From positions 682,001 through 746,000 of the forward strand of contig JAETXT010000001.1 in NCBI GenBank assembly GCA_019188255.1: a stretch of DNA of 64,000 bases, given 5' to 3'. This document shows positions 34,593 to 45,420 of the stretch, one piece after another (position 1 is the stretch's first letter; the number at the start of each line of letters is the position of its first letter). The notes under the pieces were generated by a model. That model saw only the letters and a list, made by a program, of their open reading frames with translations. It was not told the DNA's origin and ran no database searches. The position numbers and the translations under genes are program-made. Source of the stretch: Verticillium longisporum. Taxonomy: Eukaryota > Ascomycota > Sordariomycetes > Glomerellales > Plectosphaerellaceae.

Positions 34593-37500
34593 ATGGAGCC
34601 TCCCGCAAAGCGCCAGCGACTAAGCCATACACCAGCAAGTCGCCATCAGCATGAAGACGATGAGCTTGACTTTGAATTCGAGAATGTCGACCATCAACGA
34701 GACTCTGGCTTCCAACTCGCCGAGTCCAGAGCCTTCGCTGCTTACAAGCTCAAGTCGACATTCGAGCACATCTTTGAAAAGTACGAACGAGACTTTACAG
34801 GAATTGCAGATGAGATCGACCTACGAACAGGAGAGATCGTTGTCGACAATGGCCACATCCAACGACTGGGCCTAGGCGGCGTGGACAGTGTTCTTGAAGA
34901 AGACGGGGGCATGCTTCTGGAAGATGCGTTTATGACTTCTGAAGAAGAAGGTCACGAGCAAGGGCAACCTGATTTCTCTTCAAAGCCACAGCCGCGCGAC
35001 ACTTCGCGGGCAGGGGAAGGTGAGGAGGAGTCTCGAGCTTCAAAGGACCGACAACCGCCGCCACCCAGCCCAACCCAAGCGGCTGCCACTTCAGCACTCC
35101 AACGCAGAGAAGGCCCCGAACTCTCAACACCGGGCGGTCTTGGAACTGAGCACAGGCTCTCAAAACTAGCGTTTTCTCGACATGCCCCTCCACGCTCCTC
35201 GCCCTTGTCTCGAGGTGCATGGGGGCCAGACCATGGTGCTACCGATCCGGTTTGGAGGACGCCACGGCTACCTTCACCGGAGTTTAGCGATAATTTCACG
35301 TCCAAATTTCAAGCTACCAGGTACAGTGTCCCGGCTGCCGAGAATGAGGAGTCTATCTGGTCGCTGCCTCCGAGCGACATGGTGTGGCCTTTGAGCCCGT
35401 ACAAACCTGCTCCATCGCCTTCAAGCCGTCACTGCAAGAGTCCCGGACGCTCTGCTCAGTCGGGGCAGCGCAGGCCTTCTCTTGTACCAGCAGATGGGCA
35501 CGACGAGGATGAGATTCTTTCTCATGTTGCGACTGGATCGGCGGCTACAAGTCCAAGTAAATCAAAAGTCTTCCAATCGGCACCCAAGAGTCAAGAAGTA
35601 GATGGGGGAAATCGTGGGGAAGCGAAGCAGCCAAACGACAGCGACCACAGTCATCCAGGAAATTCAGCTAAAGAGCGAAAAAAGCCTCCAGCAAAAGCGA
35701 AAGGCATCAGACCCGTGGGTCGACCTCGAAGTAAAACTGCAATCCCTGGCGTCAGAATTAGCAGCAGAGTCAACACCACGCCGCCAGATCAAATTTCACA
35801 ACTTCACGTCGAGCTGGTCACAGCCAAGAGAGGGCCTAGCCGGCCCAAGAAAAATACTTCTAATAAAGCACCGGAACTGATACCGCAGCATACTATTCCT
35901 GAGTCAACACTCCCCGTTCAGGTAGACGAGCTACCTCGGAAGTCCAGATTTCAACAGCTTGTTATCGAGCTTCCCAGGCGACCGGAACCACCAGGGCTGA
36001 CAGAGGTGGGCGACATAGCCTGTGAACCACCTCCCCAGAGCACCGAGCGGACCGATACACCTCCCATGTCACAGATTAAGGCAAATGCGTCTCCGGCAAG
36101 GATAGAGCACGTCGCATCGAGTATCCCTGACTCTCAAGCGTTGACCTCCCTGTCCTCTTCAGCCCCCGCAATAGAGCCACCTACAGAAGTGAAGCCTCAA
36201 GAGACGATTGACAAAGCGTCGACAGAAATCTACCAAAGAAACGAAGTTGATCCTTCTTACGAGTTCTCCGACGAAGAGAGTGGAATTCCGCTTGCGAAAG
36301 GTGTCGTAGTACCGACTACTGGAAAGCCTGATGCGCGTTCCCGATCTGTTCAAACTCCCGACTTGTCGAATGTGGCACTCCCAAGAGAATCAGAAGCTGC
36401 AGCTGCACCCGAAAAGACACAAGCGCATGCTATGGAAGGAGAACAGAGACTGGTTGATTTGCCTATACCAGAGGTTTCTGTGCTTCCAGGTATATCAAAA
36501 AAGGGGGGAGACCGCACCGAAGTTTCGACTATACAGGAGAGCATGGCCGGAAAGGCTGCGACGCCACCTCAGGTCAAGAAGCCAGAATCTGCAGCTCAAG
36601 AGCTGCCCCTCAACGTGGCAATCGATTTGCCGTCGCAAATATCAAACGAGCGTACAAGCCGGCCAACAGAACAGTCAGAAACTGCAATAGCTGTCGATTC
36701 AGTGCCTGAATTACCAACCAACTCTAGCATTTTGCCACCATTGCAGCAGACTTCAAACGACGAGCAACCGACACAGAAGAACACTGTACTTGAGGTGCCT
36801 GATTCAGATTGCCTTGATGAGAACCTGGAATCATCGCTACGGAAGGTGTCACAGCCCCTCGCGTCGACTCAGGACAAAGAATCTGCTGCCCAGTCTCCCA
36901 CGCTGCCGCTAGCTTCTGAAAGTACCTGCAGCTCTAAGAAGAAGAAGAAGAAGCAGAAGAATAAGAGGAAGAAGACAAAGGACCTCCACCATAAGACATC
37001 CATTCCTGTACTTGAGGAAGCGCAGTCGGCTATCGTACAGCTCTCACAGGCACCACAAGCAGAAGCCGATGTCGTGGGAGCCGACGTTCCCAAATGTTCG
37101 CCGCTCGCGGCCAGCAACAACGAACCCGAGAAGCAGAAGAACAGCACCAGCAAGACCGCAACCCCTCAGGCTCAAATACTGACGCCTCAGAGACCTTCGC
37201 CCCGCCGCAGCATCCTCTCCCTCCGCCCTGGAGATGCCGAAGAAGACGAGATCTCCTTGATCCTCGATTCCTGGTCTACCCCCAGGACAGGGTCCGCGTT
37301 ACCCCCTCGGGTAGTTGATTTTTCTTCCATCCGCAAGAGTACACTCGCCAAACTCGCCGGCTCCTCGCCGCTGCGCAGTCGCGGCAGTATCATGTCTCCG
37401 GCAGGCCTCGTGACCAGCGGCGGCGGAGGCAGCGGGCTGCGCTTCCGCACGGCACGGGAAGGCTTTGGCGGGATGAGCACGCCGACGAAGAGGAAGCGAC

Positions 37501-37622
37501 TTGCGTCTCCAGGAAGCCAGGCGGGATCGCTCATTCGGACGCCTGGTGGACAGCTGCGCAGGTGCGGCGTGGATGGGTTCAGCTGCGACAGGGACTTCTG
37601 CTTCACCTGCCTCCAAGGATAG
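34593..37622 (+). CDS. SCM3: CENP-A chaperone Scm3 (HJURP-type)
   Basis: Single exon, 1009 aa. Residues about 44-90 are the Scm3 domain: SRAFAAYKLKSTFEHIFEKY, then DEIDLRTGEIVVDNGHI. Scm3 binds the CENP-A-H4 dimer and delivers it to centromeres. The N-terminus MEPPAKRQRL carries a likely nuclear signal. The remaining 850 residues are mostly disordered, Ser/Pro/Glu-rich, with an AT-hook-like GIRPVGRPRSK near residue 377, a lysine tract KKKKKKQKNKRKK near 785 and repeated RTG/TPRTG motifs later. The C-terminus ends in a compact cysteine cluster, C-X6-C-X4-C-X2-C (CGVDGFSCDRDFCFTC), suggesting a small metal-binding knuckle. This is much longer than yeast Scm3 (about 220 aa) but usual for filamentous fungi. 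The neighbours CAC2, SPC105 and AME1 are also chromatin or centromere genes. Confidence 0.9.
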   Translation: MEPPAKRQRLSHTPASRHQHEDDELDFEFENVDHQRDSGFQLAESRAFAAYKLKSTFEHIFEKYERDFTGIADEIDLRTGEIVVDNGHIQRLGLGGVDSVLEEDGGMLLEDAFMTSEEEGHEQGQPDFSSKPQPRDTSRAGEGEEESRASKDRQPPPPSPTQAAATSALQRREGPELSTPGGLGTEHRLSKLAFSRHAPPRSSPLSRGAWGPDHGATDPVWRTPRLPSPEFSDNFTSKFQATRYSVPAAENEESIWSLPPSDMVWPLSPYKPAPSPSSRHCKSPGRSAQSGQRRPSLVPADGHDEDEILSHVATGSAATSPSKSKVFQSAPKSQEVDGGNRGEAKQPNDSDHSHPGNSAKERKKPPAKAKGIRPVGRPRSKTAIPGVRISSRVNTTPPDQISQLHVELVTAKRGPSRPKKNTSNKAPELIPQHTIPESTLPVQVDELPRKSRFQQLVIELPRRPEPPGLTEVGDIACEPPPQSTERTDTPPMSQIKANASPARIEHVASSIPDSQALTSLSSSAPAIEPPTEVKPQETIDKASTEIYQRNEVDPSYEFSDEESGIPLAKGVVVPTTGKPDARSRSVQTPDLSNVALPRESEAAAAPEKTQAHAMEGEQRLVDLPIPEVSVLPGISKKGGDRTEVSTIQESMAGKAATPPQVKKPESAAQELPLNVAIDLPSQISNERTSRPTEQSETAIAVDSVPELPTNSSILPPLQQTSNDEQPTQKNTVLEVPDSDCLDENLESSLRKVSQPLASTQDKESAAQSPTLPLASESTCSSKKKKKKQKNKRKKTKDLHHKTSIPVLEEAQSAIVQLSQAPQAEADVVGADVPKCSPLAASNNEPEKQKNSTSKTATPQAQILTPQRPSPRRSILSLRPGDAEEDEISLILDSWSTPRTGSALPPRVVDFSSIRKSTLAKLAGSSPLRSRGSIMSPAGLVTSGGGGSGLRFRTAREGFGGMSTPTKRKRLASPGSQAGSLIRTPGGQLRRCGVDGFSCDRDFCFTCLQG

Positions 37623-38358
37623 ACTTTTCAATATGTAAACCACATACAATCTGTTGAATACACCAGGGTCAGAATATCTCGTCTCGTCATGTTCGCTCTA
37701 GCCCTCGGAGCGATTGTCACAAACGGTGAACAAACATATTCTGACACGCACAGATTTAAATCGCTGTTTCGTTGGAATACCATACACCTGCAATGGAGAA
37801 ACGCAACTAGGGGAAACCAAAGAGACGTGCCATCTGTGCAGCATGTCCTTCTTTTCCCAAACCCCTCCTCTTATCATGCCTCCTGAGAAAATCAAACGAC
37901 AACTCCGCTATCCGCCCTAAACCAACATAGCCCTCCTTCGCATTGCCATGCCGTAGTCCGTCCAACCGTAGCCGCTGTGTACTCCCCTCGAAGCACCCTT
38001 CCTTTCCCATGACTGAATTAATTCCTTCCGGCCGTTTGAACGTGCATGAGCTTCCCGACGCTGACAAAGAACCGAAGAGAGACGAGTGGCGCGTCCGTCC
38101 AGCTGGACAGAAGGGGTCCGTTTAGAGATGAATTGTAACCGAGTGTCGTCGAAAGTCGGAGGTGAGGAGACAAGTAAGGTGAGAGTCGGTGCATCTGTAC
38201 TTCGAGTCTGAGATTCAAAGGCCCCTCAGCGCGGATGTTGGCCTTGCGGTGCCAAGACGCACGCTGCGGTGGCAATGTCAGGGTATCACTTGTGAACTCG
38301 AATATTGAGCGCCTATTTCTTCTGATTGATATTGTAGATCATATGCTGGGGCCGTCAA
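37623..38358. other. Convergent 3' spacer SCM3 / CKA1
   Basis: 735 bp between two gene 3' ends. Short open frames on both strands have no recognisable similarity. Nothing else was seen. Confidence 0.5.
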
Positions 38359-39757
38359 TCATGAGGTGGAGGTGGAAGATGCGTCGGCTTCCCGAAGGCT
38401 CTGCTTGAACGTCTCGGGGTCGCGAACGGGGTTGAAGTAGGGGTGAGCCTGAGCTTCCTTGGCAGTAAGGCGATCCTGGCAAAATTGTTAGTCACTAGTA
38501 TTGCGAGTAATGATGCGCAGTGCATGAGGACATACCTGGTGGTCGTATCTCAATAGCTTGTCGAGGAAGTCAATCGCCTCGTTGCTAATGAAGCGTTGGT
38601 TCTCCGACGTGACGAAGCCGTGCCAAGGCTTCTTCTGGAACCGCCCAAGGATATCATCGTATTGGGCATCCAGCTCAATCTCGTATTTGTCGAGGTAGTC
38701 GAACAAGTCGTCGGTTCCAAGCACCTTAGCAATCTTGACGAGCTGATCCGAGTTACTGTTGCCATGGAAGAAGGGTTCCTTCCTGAAGATCATGCTTGCG
38801 AACATGGCTCCGAGACTCCACATGTCTAAGCTGTAGTCGTATTCCTGGAAATCCACCAACAGCTCAGGACCCTTGAAATAGCGCGAGGCGACGCGAACGT
38901 TGTACTCTGTGCCGGGGTGGTAGAATTCGGCCAGACCCCAGTCGATTAGGCGCAGCTAGTGGCGTGAGTCAGCGACATGTTCGGCCATCGGAGCAATGTT
39001 GGCAAGCTATACCTTTCTGTTCTCATGATCGATCATAACGTTATGAGGCTTAACGTCACGATGCATAATACCCTTGCTGTGACAGAAGTCAAGCGCCTTC
39101 AGAAGTTCGTTGATGTAATAGCGAACGTCGAGATCGTTGAACTTTGGGTACAGGCTTCGGAAGTCAATGTTGTTAACATGCTCGAAGATCAGGGAAGGCG
39201 TTTTGCTCTACAGTCTCGAGTCAGCAAGCTATCGTGGAGTCGATACAGCATCCCGTCATTGTGCGCATACCTGACTATCCCTAACGACGTCTAACAATGC
39301 GACGACGTTTGGTCCGCCTGCCAGGTTCTGGAGAATCTTGATCTCACGCTTGATCTTCTTCTTCTTAACCGGCTTCAGAACCTTGATGACACATTTCTGG
39401 TAGTTGACAACGTTGATGCCCTCAAAGACCTCGGAGTATTTGCCGCGCCCTGTCACATGTCTTGTCAGTGGCCTGCCGTGATAACTCAACGATGCGCATC
39501 GGTGCCAGTAGTGGGGGAACGCGCAAAGCAAGGGAGCTGAGGGAAGCGCCGTCGCGCGGGCAGGACGAACGTACCAATCTTCCTGACCACTTCGTAGTTC
39601 TCGAGAACTCCCCAGCCTATGAAGAACCTGATCAGCATAACTGCAAGTAGGTGACTGTCGTGGGTACGCCCTGGAGAGACGAACTGATGTTGACACTGTC
39701 GTAGTCCCAGTAACTGCGGGGCATGGTCTGGTTGACATCTGCGTAGACCCGCGCCAT
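38359..39757 (-). CDS. CKA1: Casein kinase 2 catalytic subunit alpha
   Basis: Six exons (minus): 39757-39685, 39616-39575, 39449-39271, 39207-39013, 38955-38536, 38475-38359; introns of 68, 125, 63, 57 and 60 bp; 341 aa, the normal length. CK2 alpha is a constitutively active acidophilic Ser/Thr kinase. All hallmarks are visible: YWDYDS at the N-terminus, the glycine loop [11 protein letters not shown], the ATP lysine in CVIKVLKP with the basic KKKKIKREI stretch, the catalytic loop HRDVKPHN, the CK2-specific DWG ([15 protein letters not shown]) in place of DFG, and [12 protein letters not shown]. The end [14 protein letters not shown] marks subdomain XI, followed by a Ser/Thr tail. Every exon junction keeps frame and family continuity, which supports the model strongly. 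Confidence 0.97.
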
Positions 39758-41025
39758 CTTGGGCTCCTGGTGCCTGGCGATTCCCGCGCAGGACTGAAGT
39801 GGCGTGGTGGTGGTGATGAAGGATACTATGTCGCGGGAAAGAGGGGTCTAGCCCGGCTGGCGGTTCATCAACGGGGTGATGCGAGGTGGATGATCGGGGA
39901 GGGAGTAAATCAAGGTGGGATGTCCAAAATCAGACCTGGCAGCCTGGCCTGTGATTGGCGCCCGGTCCAGCCGCCCGCGCGCCTGTCGCATGCGGCGTTT
40001 CCCACACCGTGAGTCCACCTTGGCCCGCACACCGAAAGTCCAAAGCTCATTTATGATCATGTCACCGAACTTGATCTAGTTCAACTGGAGGATTGATTGG
40101 GGGGACCACTGTCGCATGCCACTTTAAATTCAATTGGCCTCAGCGGGTTTTAACGCTACTTCCAATATCAAGAGTTTCTTCTGTAAGCCTATCTGCCATA
40201 CACCTGCGCAGCGTCCAATTCGATGGCGTGACGCGTCCTGTTGCGCTTGCAGGTAAACCTCGGTGGCTTCTGTTCCCATCTTCCCGTCACTCTCCTCTCA
40301 AATCACAAAAGTGACCTCATGTCGGATTTCGTGTCACCCGAAGATGCCTGTAGGCCCATGAGGTTTTTGCTGGTGGGCTGGTGGTCACATTGCCTCCATA
40401 ATCCTTAAGCGCCGTACCCACTACTTAACGCCCGCAGAAATCATCGTGCTGGGCTTATGCTGACTCCTCAAGAAGGATTCCGTGATGCGCGTGTAGCAGC
40501 AGCCCGGCATCGCCTCCCTCGAGGGAATGGCTTATCTTCCTCGAGGCCTCACGCTTCGTACCTGCACCTCGCATGCGTCTGCTAAGGTGCAGGCCTATGA
40601 GAGGGGCCAAGTTTGACTGCAGGCAGGCATGTGCCCTATTCTTAATACGACCGCAGCGTTAGCTAGGTGGGACACCAGTGTAGGAGAAAATGAATGAGTT
40701 TGAGGATTGCGCTCAGAGAGAAGATTATTGCTCGACATGTCCAAGCTCAAGGCCGAGCAGTCAACCAAGATCGACCGCTCGACCTATCAAGCTGATAGGT
40801 TCCGACTAAGGATGACGATACAATGGTTTTCATCATCGCGAGGAATGGGTTCATACTGTAGTCATTACTTACTTTCTGCCGTGAGGGATGCAAGTGGGCA
40901 ATCGTCTGGCCAGACGAATACCTCAGAGGAGGTGCGAGCGCGTCATTATTCATCGGTTGAGGGTCTTCGGTGCCTTCGGTAGACACTGTGGACGACCAGA
41001 TGGTGTGCGAGAATCCGAAGTACGT
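39758..41025. other. CKA1 upstream region
   Basis: 1.27 kb without a recognisable gene. One ACGCGT lies at 40231-40236. Small open frames overlap each other on opposite strands. Confidence 0.45.
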
Positions 41026-41638
41026 TCAGTCGTATTCAAGAGTGTCGAGACCCGTTTCAACGATGTCCCAAGTTCGCTTTCGCAGATCGGGTTTCGGCTC
41101 ATACGGCTTGCTCCGGGCGGATTTCTTGCCTTTCTTCTTTTTCTTACCGGCCCCGGAGGATGCAGTCGGGGTTGGCTTTGCGTTGGAGGTTGCATTTCCA
41201 CCATCTTCAACTTCGCCATCTTCAGCTTCGTTTCCGCTGGCTTGATCAACGATGACAGGTAGCTTTTCGCCCTTACGACGTAAAGCCTCGAGCTCTGAAT
41301 GACGAAAAATGGCAATTTGTTCGTCGGTCAAAGTGCGTTTGACGCCGTCATCGTAGTAGCCGAGGCCGTCATCATCGTCTTGTAACTCAGGCTCGGCATC
41401 ATCCAGGTTATGAATTTGAGAAGCTTCTCTCTGGGGGTTGAGAAAGTCAGAAGTAAAGCCGCCGATAGCAGAATGTGAAAAGTGCGCTTCATGGAAAGCC
41501 ACAAGCTCGTGCTGATGAGCACGTCAGTGGCGGCATTCAGGGACGCGGGTGTGGGACGGAGAAGATGCTTACGTGACTGATCTGTGGTGGTGGGAATGCC
41601 GCATGGACAGCTCGAGGTGTTCTTGCTGAAGAGGCCAT
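41026..41638 (-). CDS. DUF3807 protein, small acidic-then-basic nuclear candidate
   Basis: Exons (minus) 41638-41573 and 41511-41026, 61-bp intron; 183 aa. The splice joins AAFPPPQISH to HELVAFHEAHF. The conserved N-terminal half has FHEAHFSHSAIGGFTSDFL and an acidic middle (LDDAEPELQDDDDGLGYYDDG). LTDEQIAIFRHSELEALRR follows, then a Lys-rich linker (GKKKKKGKKSARSKPYEPK) and a conserved end RKRTWDIVETGLDTLEYD. This pattern matches the fungal DUF3807 family, whose function I do not know. The Lys-rich stretch suggests nuclear or nucleolar location (inference). The start could also be three codons upstream (MVRMASSARTP). Confidence 0.8.
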
Positions 41639-42048
41639 CCTTACCATTAAAAAGAAAGAGACGGACAGCAATGGATCGGGGCGAGGTCTCAATCTATTAG
41701 CGCCGGCGTAAAAAGTTATTGGTGCTGAGGCCAAACCCGACGTTGATGAGATCAGGTTGGTCGCGTCTGGTCGCAATGAGGAAAACTTCAGGTGCCATTT
41801 CCCAGGACGAGCCAGGGTCACGTGCACAACAGGTTCGCGGAGCAACGACACGGCACGAATTCGCATCTGCCGATTGAGCACGACAGAATAAAGTCTGCTA
41901 CATCGCGTCGTTTTTGATGCTCAATAACAAGACTTGACATCGAGGGAGTGAGGTGGCAGGCAGGTCCATCTGCATACATAAAACCCGACCCCCACTCCCA
42001 TCTCTCAAGCATAATTGCATTGGCTTCATCACAAACCTGCCATGGTGA
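41639..42048. other. Spacer upstream of DUF3807 gene
   Basis: 410 bp, head-to-tail between two minus-strand genes. It serves as promoter of the DUF3807 gene and 3' flank of the next one. No coding sequence was seen. Confidence 0.5.
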
Positions 42049-42592
42049 TCAAGAATCGGTTTGACCAAGAAGGGCCAAGGCACTCTGGAAAGCTTGAAGA
42101 ACTTCAGTCACTTTGTCGGTGTTAGCAAGAGCTGCAGCATCTGACGATTGGGGGGCTGAGAACTGACTGTGCTGCTGCCGCTGCGCCATTGTCTGCTCAG
42201 AAAGATTGACAAAACGCTGTCGGGTTTGGAGTCGCTTTACTGCGCGCTGAGTATCATGAGCACTCGATGATGCTGCCCAAATGTTGAAGAACTACAAAGT
42301 CACGGCCCGTATGAGTCCGACGTAACCACGAAGGACGTTAGACTGGGAATATAGTGCTCACCTTGACCAGCTCGTTGAACTCATTCATGAGTTCCTGTTC
42401 CTTGCCATCGGCATCTGTGAGAGCCTTGTGATACCTGGCCTCAAAGTCTTCCCAGTCAAACGAGGTGAAGACGCCCGGGGTGCTGGGTGTGTTGGCCCGC
42501 CCATTGCTAAGTTGCTGTTCAGGAGGAGGCTCGGGTGTGGAGATCGATTGGATTTCCTTGACATCCTGTAGGTCCCCCGCCATGTTGCTCAT
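42049..42592 (-). CDS. Small conserved hypothetical helical protein
   Basis: Exons (minus) 42592-42362 and 42291-42049, 70-bp intron (gtgagc...ttgtag), 157 aa. The family is not recognised. The protein starts MSNMAGDLQDVKEIQ, with a Pro/Ser-rich N-terminus. A charged predicted helix follows near residues 45-78 (FDWEDFEARYHKALTDADGK, cut here) and continues across the splice as ELVKFFNIWAASSSAHDTQR. A second helix runs near 92-112 (VKRLQTRQRFVNLSEQTMAQ), and the last helix is VTEVLQAFQSALALLGQ. Reading continuity over the splice and the amphipathic helices support a real gene. Small coiled-coil subunits of larger complexes look like this, but no assignment is made. It is divergent from ATG14. 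Confidence 0.7.
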
Positions 42593-43603
42593 GCCGTTCC
42601 GGGGAGTGCGAATGTGGAATAAATCGTGAGATGTAGAAGAGGAGATGAAGAAGTGCGCCCTTCGTGTGACCGATAATGAGGCAGTAGGTCGTTCCCTTGG
42701 TGAATTAGGTGTGTGGCGAAGCAGCGGTGACTGCACTCGAACGCTTGCTAATCCAATATTTCAGTAGCCTGTTCCTCTTCCAGGGTGGCTATTCTGCCGT
42801 GCAGAATTCGTGCCCTGCGGTTGTGAGGAAGGACTACCCGATATGCAGTTGGGCCTTCGCGTTTCAGGTACCTAGGTGGGTAGGTAATCATTGATGTTGC
42901 TCCAAGGTTTGATCCCAACGAGAGCAAATACGCTGTCCACTGGGCGTCCGCGATCACCTGTAGAACCTGCTGCAGTGCTCATGGACCGAGGAGTGAGCGT
43001 ATCGCATTGCCTTTCCAGTGATGGTATGCTGATGAGCCTGTGGTCCTGACAGGCATCAGATGACGGGCATGGATTGCAGTAGCAAACGCGTTCAGGAAAG
43101 CTGGCTGTGTTGGATTGCCCACCGTTCCGTTCCACCAGCCCCCGATTGAATGATTGTGGCGTCGGAACGCTAAGGACCTATTGGCCTAAATGTGTGTGGC
43201 TGGTGCGCCGCCGCTGCCTGCCTGATGATGCACCGTTCCTTGCCGCCTGTGCTGTGTGGCTGACGAATGACTGATGATCGATTCAGGTACCTCACTGCTT
43301 TAAAGACCTGTTCAACGTCCGCGTGACTTCATCCGCTTGCCTGCCTTCGCCCAGAAATCGACCTCGTGATAATCCAGATAGAAAGGATAATCTCTTTAGG
43401 GTTTTGTTGATCTCATCTCCTCTGCAAATCTCTCCCGATCAGGAAGTTCTTTTTCCTTTACCTTATTGATGCGCCCGAGTCTATCAATAGTATCGACTCT
43501 ACGAGCAGGACCCTCAAGACGATCATCTGTTCGTCAAGGCGCTTTTTGTCGATATCAGCACGATAACGACGATAAATATTGATGCAACTGCGACATCGAC
43601 ATC
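42593..43603. other. Divergent promoter, 42-kb gene / ATG14
   Basis: A 1.0-kb bidirectional region with a short AGGTACCTAGGTGGGTAGGTA tract near 42868, written here only as an example of the dispersed motif. Pyrimidine-rich leader sequence precedes ATG14 (43300-43600). Confidence 0.5.
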
Positions 43604-45148
43604 ATGAGCTGCGACATATGTGGAAGGCCGCATCACGCTCAGCGCCTGCCTTTCCTATGTGCCGTGGATGCCCGTAACCACTGTTATGATGGCCGAATGA
43701 AGAACGCCTTTGCACTCCTCGAGAACGAGAAGCTCCAGAAAGAAATTGGCGAAATCGTCAAGTCGTCAGAGAACGAGATTCGCCCTGGTGATTCTGCCCA
43801 GAACCACACCATTGCCATGCGATACTCCTTGTCTGAGCAGCGGGCAGCCGAAGACAGGACCAGTCGCATCATCGAACAGGCCGATAGGTTGAAGGCAGAG
43901 GTTGCTGCTGCGCGGGAGGAAATTGAACGTCGCAGGGCTGTCATTGCTCGTCGAAAAGCTGAGCTCGCATCTGCGTCGAATGGCCTTGCGGCACGTCGAG
44001 CCCGTCAGCTGGAAGACACCGAGAGGTCTATCCAGTCTCTCAACTTCAAGTGGGAAAGGAGCGCCGACGGCATGGCAAGAACCCGCGCCTTCTTATGCAT
44101 GGAAGCGGCAAAGCTCTTTGGATTACGCCGCCTGAAGAAGAGCAACTCTCCGTCTCCGTATGAGTACCGCATCGGATCTGTGACCATCACGGACCTTTCC
44201 TCAATGCACTGTAAGTGCTTCCCGTTGTAGTTTTCAAAGTGGCTTATTTATACGGAATACCGGCTGACGATAATAGCTGCTTCCCCCGAGCAACTTTCAA
44301 CATGGTTGGCCAACGTTGCTCACATCCTATCGCTGGCGTCCTATTATCTCGCCATTCGACTGCCTGCCGAGTTAACTCTGCCACATCGCGACTATCCACG
44401 GCCGACAATTTTTAATCTTGTTTCGTCGTATCGCCACGATGATATCGCTTTTCCTGGTACTTCGCCCAGCTCTCATTTCGGAGGTGGTCCAGATGGCAGC
44501 AACAACAACGCCCCGCCTGGTCCGCGACCTCGGCCGTTGTATGTGGACAAGACGCTCCCTGTGCTCGCCAAAGAGGATCCAGCAACGTATTCGATGTTTC
44601 TTGAGGCGGTGACGCTGCTTGCGTACGATGTCTCATGGGCTTGCTGCACGCAGGGGGTATCGATTGGTGATCGCAGCGCTTTCGAGGACGTCTGCCACAT
44701 TGGCCGCAATCTGTATAACTTGCTCATTGGCCAGCAACTCCTTGGCGTTCCGATCGCAAAGAGGTATCCATCGCCTGGCTCTGTCGACAAGAAAGATGGC
44801 CAGGAGGATGCAGCCAGCATGACATCTTGGGTGGGCCGGTATTCCCACGGAACGGCTCGAAATTTCCTCGGTGGCGCTGAGGGAGCGGACTTTGTGAAGA
44901 GCATAAAACTTCCTGGTCCTCTAAAACTCGCAGACAAACTGAAGACAAAGCTGTCAAGCGAGGTGACGGCACCAGACTGGGAAGTCCTTCAGGAAGATGC
45001 TTGGGCCGAGGTGGAAGATGAAGCGGATGGTATAGACGCAAGACAAGACAAGATGAAAAACGGAAAGGTTGCAGGCTACTCTAACAAGGAACCCAGGGCT
45101 GTCTCAGGCTCAGGAACAAGTGGTTGGACCAAGGTTAAAAGTCGATAG
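43604..45148 (+). CDS. ATG14: Autophagy PI3-kinase complex I subunit Atg14
   Basis: Exons 43604-44210 and 44277-45148, 66-bp intron, 492 aa. Atg14 targets the Vps34-Vps15-Atg6 kinase to the autophagosome formation site. The N-terminal cysteine motifs are present (CDICGRPHH near residue 3, then LPFLC and NHC to about residue 26). A coiled coil spans about 40-150 (LLENEKLQKEIGEIVKSSEN ... EEIERRRAVIARRKAELASA). The UVRAG/Atg14 core follows: YEYRIGSVTITDLSSMHS across the splice, LSTWLANVAHILSLASYYL, RLPAELTLPHRDYPRPTIF and YVDKTLPVL. The acidic C-terminal region (WEVLQEDAWAEVEDEADG) ends in a basic tail. Its partner ATG6 lies 9.6 kb to the left. Vps38/UVRAG is the main alternative, but the cysteine N-terminus favours Atg14. 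Confidence 0.88.
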
Positions 45149-45420
45149 CAAAGCCCTGACGAGGCCAAAACAGAGAATTCCGTGCACACGGTGGAGGACA
45201 CTTCCATGGTCCGATGCCACCGACAAGAAACAAATTGGTTGCGTGTTGACGTAGAAAATACGGGCGTGCGGAAACGGAAGCGAGGACGCCTGAGCGTGAT
45301 ACTGATTAGAGAGTAGGTGTTGTTTTCTTGTTTTCTTTTGGTCATTTTCTTTCCGTGGACTTCTGCTCGTGATCACAGAGCTTCCCCTGGTACGACTCCG
45401 AAACGCCCTCGCAGGGAAGC

